From contig OY992832.1 of NCBI GenBank assembly GCA_963921425.1, forward strand, positions 28,795,489-28,859,488: a stretch of DNA of 64,000 bases, read 5' to 3'. The notes under the pieces were generated by a model. That model was given only the letters and a program-made list of their open reading frames with translations, searched no databases and was not told where the DNA came from. The stretch comes from Dryas octopetala (taxonomy: Eukaryota; Streptophyta; Magnoliopsida; Rosales; Rosaceae). Positions 59,201-64,000 of the stretch are shown piece after piece. The first letter of the stretch is position 1, and every line of letters starts with the position of its first letter. The translations under genes and the position numbers were made by a program.

Positions 59201-59639
59201 TTTTTTGAATGTCAAAGTCAAGAAGTATTTCTTATCTCAAAGTATTGTATGCGCGCGTCGTTCCACTGTCTACGTACTAGACAATCATCTCCATTACGGG
59301 CAAGCCATTTAATTTCGTCATGCCTTTGTGTAATAAAGAAATAAATATAATAAGTATAAATACGAAGAAAATCCAAAAGAATTGTATTGAATGAAAAATT
59401 CACTAACATAATTCAAGTTTTAAAATAAAAATCAAACCCTAGAGCCAACTAAAACGAAATAAATAGAAATCTATCTTTAAATGAAAACTGAAAACATAGA
59501 AATTGAACTGAAAAACTTAATCAGTAGAAAGAACTCCTCTCCCAATAAGGTGATCAATCCTCCCATTAGGGTCTTCAAAGAAATCTGACATGCATGTCCA
59601 AGTGGGATATATCCACTGGTCAATCATAATCAGCAAAAT

Positions 59640-60576
59640 TTGCCTCTTTTTCTTTTCCTTTTGCCTTTGATGCCTCATAAAGATCAGCAAGATGTTTGGC
59701 AATGCAAAAAACACGCGCCTAATGTCCTTTCATTTCACACCGATCACATATATCATCATTCTTATTAGAGGTCCAATTGGATGAACCTCTACCTCTTTCT
59801 TATCTCCCACCATTGTTGTTCCTTTGACGATGGTATGGTGCTGATAAGTTATTGGAGGAACGATTATGACCATCACGATTCCTTTTGTTATTTTGGCCAC
59901 GACCACAATCTTGATTAATGCCTTGCCCATTATTATGCCCACGATTATTTGCATTGCCATTTGCATGGTTAGCTTCATGAATGGAGGTAGAGTTGGCATT
60001 CGCCCCGGGACTCGGATTAGAGCCAGTTGGGCTAGATTGATGATCTATCATCAGTAGTTCATTATTTTGCTCACCCACTAGGAGACATGCAATCAATTCA
60101 GATTATTTTTGGAACCTGCGCTCATGATATTGTTGTTTCAAGACCACATTAGAGGCATGAAATGTTGAGAAAATTCTCTCCAGCATGTCCTCTTCAGTCA
60201 CTCTATCCCCACACAATCTTAATTGGGAGATGATTTTGAACATTGTTGAATTGTATTCACTGACTGTCTTGAAATCCTGCAATTGTAGGTGCATCTAGTC
60301 ATGACGTGCCTTTGAGAAGATGACAGTCTTTTGATGGTCATATCTTTCCTTTAAGTTGGTCCAAAGGACAAAAGATGCTTCATTGTTCTCTTGGATTGTA
60401 TCTCTAAGGCCCTTAGGGGTGAGATGGATTTTGGTATCAAGAATCCACGAGAGATAGTTCTTGCAAGTGACATCAAGAGCCACAAACTCAAGCTTTGTGA
60501 GGTTCGATAATGTTTCAAACATTACATAACAAAAGAATAGTGTATTAGGATCCATAATAATATGTAATGTGAACAT
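59640..60576 (-). pseudogene. gag of the copia element
   Basis: Starts near 60576 with LSNLTKLEFVALDVTCKNYL and SWILDTKIHLTPKGLRDTIQ, then directly LWTNLKERYDHQKTV; a conserved stretch between these two is missing. Then LQDFKTVSEYNSTMFKIISQ, LRLCGDRVTEEDMLERIFST and a Gly/Asn/Arg-rich tail, and a zinc knuckle CDRCEMKGH..ARVFC (about 59725-59745) with a stop inside. Gag binds the RNA and builds the particle. Confidence 0.78.
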
Positions 60577-60934
60577 TTTAGTTCATGCAATTGGATCCAA
60601 TAAACTTAAATTCAGCTTTGAAATATGTAGGTCCTTAGGAACTTTTGGTTCTGAACTCAAAATGGAACAATAGGTCTTTGATTGCATAGGAAGCACCTTT
60701 GGCACTCAATTAGGATTGAGGAACTTCAGACCACTCAATCAATTTTCAGGATCATAGAATATTTAATCCATATCAATTTGGTGATAAAGATCACATATTT
60801 GAAGCAAATATTGGATAATAATATAAATGTGTACAAATAATAAAATATAAAAGATAATTCATATATAGTACATATATATATTAACGGAGGCAATAAAAGT
60901 ATTATATTTAATTAAAGGTTCTATATGATAATAC
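60577..60934. other. Non-coding flank of the copia element
   Basis: AT-rich, with no LTR copy or primer site. It may be the remainder of the copia leader followed by older DNA. Confidence 0.4.
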
Positions 60935-63560
60935 TGTTGGAATATGTACTAATGCAAATCGTTTTAATAAACGTATTTTATATATTTCTAACATTGTGGG
61001 TAAACTCGTCTTTTATGTTTCATCATTCATATGCATACTATATCCCAATATATGTGTGTATGCATAAAAGTAGTCTATGATTTCAAGTTAAGAGAACAAT
61101 GTCCTAAAGAAGTTAGGACAGTGAGGCTTATATCCCTTAGGCTACGTTTGTTAGCTAGGATTATAGGGGATTGTGTTAAATAACACGTTTATCCTACGTT
61201 TGGCAACACCTGGTGCTATTTTAAGAACTTGGTGTTAAAAACAAAGCACCGGTTTTAAAAACATAGGCTTAGGCGTTCTTCCACAACACGGTGCTAAAGT
61301 GATGTGCTAAATAAGAACTCGCTAGTCACTATTATTTCTCCTTTTTGTATTCAACGGTTTCATGATTTGGTCGTTTCAAGTTTGATCTCAGCTCTCTCAA
61401 TCGAACCCATGGGAGGAGACCAACATAGCCCAGTCCTCTCTCCCTCCTTTCTTCCTCCTCTTTGTTTTTTTCTCTCAACCTCTATCCCTTTCTTTGTGGA
61501 CGTACGTCACGTACCAAATTGGCTTGAATTGCTCTCAGCTCTCTTAATCGAACCCATGGGAGGAGACCAACATACCCAATCCTTTCTATCTCCCTCCTTT
61601 CTTTCTCCTCTCTCTTTTTTTCTCTCAACCTCTCTCTCTTTCTCTATAGACCAGATTGGCTTGAATTGATCTACTAGGTTATTTGGGGTTGATATACTGA
61701 ATTGATGGCTTGAGATGTTTTTGGTTTTTTTTTTCCATAATTTCTTTAATTTCTTTCTAGACCAGATTGCCTTAAATTGATCTATTGTGTTTTTTTTGGG
61801 ATTGATATACCGAATTGATAGCTTGAGATTTTTCAGGGTTCGTTTTTTTTTGTGGGTTTTGTAACTTTTGTTCTTATCTTTTTTTTTCCCTTTTATCATT
61901 ATTAATTGTTAAAAAAAAAAAATCAAACGTGCAATCGATGAGTGTGTCAAGAATGACAATGCTCAAGGAGTTGGGCTTCTTTAGAAACCAATGTAGGGAG
62001 AATTAGTTGGATCCCAAATTTGTATAATTTAATGCATTTAAATGTCATAAAAACAACATTGGAAATATTGCTCAAAAAATTCAAATGTAAATAAGAAAGT
62101 GATAGCATTTTAAAAGTGGTCACCCCAATTTATTGCATTAAACTATGTTAAGAGATTTTATAATTTAATTATTCAGAACTTCAAACTAAATTGAAAAAAA
62201 AATTGATGATTAATATGTTTAATTATTTTAAAAATTAAATTATGTATAGCTCAGTCTGATTATGCATTAAACACAAAGCAGTGTTCTTTAAATTATTCTG
62301 CTTCATAATCGGACACAACACCAAACATAGAATAACATTTAGTTCAGCTTACTTCAATCCAACACAGTCCAACATAATCCATAAGAATAGTCCAGTCCAA
62401 CACAGTCCAATGTAACAAACGGAGCCTTAGTACTTGAAGTCTAAATTGTTCTTGATTACAAGATTGATAATTGGACAAAATCAATTCAGTAAGACCAGCA
62501 TGATCTATCTCTACTTAATGTTTAAGATAATCGATTTCATATTATCGCTGTAGAGACACTAGAAGAAGGTAATGGGTGCTAGTAAATGGTTCATTGAACA
62601 TGACCGACTGAACGAGTTCCTGTCATGGAGTATTGCTCACCCGTCAACAGGAATTCGTTAAGTCTTGATAATACAATTGGTCCTTAGACTTGACACGCCA
62701 CAGTTGTCCTGTACTCTCGGTCGCTATGCTTTAACTGTATTATAAGACTGAGCTCCTAGAGTTTTGTTAAAGGTACAAATTGGGTATAGTCACTGACGTA
62801 TAGGGACATGTGTGTGTTCAACATAAGATCTATCACTCCTGGTGATATAAGAGATATTTCAAGAGCCAACAGATGTTTAGATTCAGGAATCTCTGGCCAA
62901 AGTACTAGATCTACTTCCTTGACCAAATGGAATCTATACATAAATGTTGCAGCTTAAGGATTGTGGTAAGGTTGACATAATTCCATACCCGACCATAATC
63001 TAGGAACATAGGATGATAGAGAGACTGTATTGTGTTGCAATCAAGACATAATAGGTTCTTTTCCCTTTCGGTTAATTTGGGTAGCCACGACACGTTGCTA
63101 GTGTCAATCATGGCTTGTGGAGACTTGAGGGTAAAACGGTAATTTTACCCAAATTAGGTTGCTTTAGGAATGTATCTTAAAACCACTACCGAATTCAATT
63201 AGAATCTAAGAGGTCACACACCAATAGGTGTGAGATGATAGTAGAAATGAGCCTGAACATAATTAATTAAATGGGTTAATTAATTTGAGCCGAAGACTAA
63301 TAGAAAAGAAATAAAAGGGATGGGCTTTTGGGCTTATTAATTAATTAAATAGTTAATTAATTAATGGTTAATTACCTAGTCAAATAAACCAACAAACTTG
63401 GTCCATAAGACAAGGTGGTCGGCCCCCTTATAGTGGAATATTAGTTTCCAATCAAGTCTATATATAAGGGGTCCAAGTCAAGGTATATGACTAGACGAGT
63501 TTTGAGAAATCACTTTACTATATATATATTGACAAGTACATATTTAGATGTTAATTCATG
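60935..63560 (+). mobile_element. Long LTR, interrupted by a MITE
   Basis: Begins TGTTGGAATATGTACTAATG, a start common in copia LTRs. After the MITE (61140-62426) it continues with CTCCTGGTGATATAAGAGAT-type sequence and a TATA box (GTCTATATATAAGG, 63457-63470) on the + strand. No coding frame. The right end is unknown and may lie further right or outside the window. Confidence 0.45.
61140..62426. mobile_element. Harbinger-type MITE (TTA duplication)
   Basis: Starts GGCTACGTTTGTTAGCTAGG, ends CAATGTAACAAACGGAGCC, with TTA on both sides (61137-61139, 62427-62429). Terminal inverted repeats of about 14 bp plus subterminal TTTGGCAACACC/GGTGTTGTG-type matches fit the PIF/Harbinger group. The interior holds a duplication of about 150 bp (61388 and 61537, AATCGAACCCATGGGAGGAG in both) and no transposase. 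Confidence 0.75.
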
Positions 63561-64000
63561 GCAGAAAATGGCCACATTCTTCTTTTGTTGAAACCTCTAT
63601 TTCAAGGATAAACAGAACCATATATCAAAGATTTATAACATCAGCTACAACTCAACCTTCATAGAAGCAATCAATCTTAACATTCATACACCCATTTGAC
63701 TAGACAACTTCAACATATGAAATGCATGTAGAATCAACTATGGTAAACCAGCCCAAGTTTAGTTTGTATATGATATTAGGTGCATCAAATGTTTAAAACA
63801 TACATAACCAATTATGATAGTTTTAACAAGATCATGTCTCGATAATATTATTATTATTTCACAATTAACTTACTCATCATCTTCCTATCAAAACTTTACC
63901 TAACAGTTCATAAACAAAAATAAAACAAAATTGAAAATACCCAGCAGCTCTCCCCATGATATGGTGTCGTTGCAACCAACGCTGGCTCGGAGCATACAGC
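63561..64000. other. Unassigned right edge
   Basis: AT-rich. The last 60 bases are richer in G+C and could be the edge of a minus-strand exon ending near 63950 (CTGG before GTATTTTC), but I do not recognise the peptide. Confidence 0.25.

Larger units (their letters stand above)
56525..60576 (-). mobile_element. Ty1/copia retrotransposon, defective
   Basis: Minus-strand order is gag, zinc knuckle, gag-pre-integrase, reverse transcriptase, RNase H, purine tract, 3' LTR, the copia arrangement except that the integrase core is absent. A 3' LTR is present at the left (56525-56750); no matching 5' LTR was found at the right. All domains carry stops or frame shifts. Confidence 0.8.

Noticed and set aside
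63940..64000. Possible exon edge at the right end
   Set aside because: Too short, and the peptide was not recognised in any frame.

Overview
This window is nuclear DNA of a flowering plant, most likely a eudicot. It is AT-rich and spliceosomal introns (GT..AG) are visible. One intact-looking host gene lies in an almost continuous mosaic of LTR retrotransposons, solo LTRs, PIF/Harbinger DNA and foldback (long inverted-repeat) elements, which is typical of a dicot intergenic region. No tRNA, rRNA or CRISPR was recognised.

Layout. 230-3464: a frameshifted three-exon pseudogene of a fringe-like (DUF604/GT31) glycosyltransferase on the + strand, with a foldback element in its first intron. 4312-32158: a nested retrotransposon stack. 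The outermost layer appears to be an old minus-strand LTR (right end at 32158). Into it went a 2.6-kb solo LTR (4312-6895) and a 23.5-kb Ty3/gypsy Tat-like element (6941-30448, target duplication AGAAC). The Tat-like element keeps both LTRs, a polypurine tract, gag debris and an antisense, intron-bearing plant mobile domain (PMD) gene with its own promoter. Its pol region is gone. An Athila-like gypsy element (about 11400-22651 plus 28725 to about 28856) is inserted in it. The Athila copy carries a solo LTR (12664-14708) and a 447-bp foldback element (14876-15322) in its integrase, and a 6-kb PIF/Harbinger transposon (22652-28724) in its 5' LTR. The Harbinger copy holds a TRIM-like mini-retroelement (24681-25816).

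34464-38800: the one confident host gene, an eight-exon minus-strand RETICULATA-RELATED (DUF3411) gene for a chloroplast envelope protein, best matching RER4, with an open frame across all exons.

39387-50735: a cluster of foldback/MULE-like elements, several with exact 9- or 10-bp target duplications and some with host-like inserts. 50798-55402: a 4.6-kb solo LTR. 55409-56524: a truncated foldback element carrying a fragment of an NPL4 gene. 56525-60576: a decayed minus-strand Ty1/copia element lacking its integrase core. 60935 onward: a long LTR interrupted by a Harbinger-type MITE (61140-62426, TTA duplication), running towards the window end.

All coding calls except RER4 are relics. All identifications come from reading the sequence and remembered family motifs; no database search was run.
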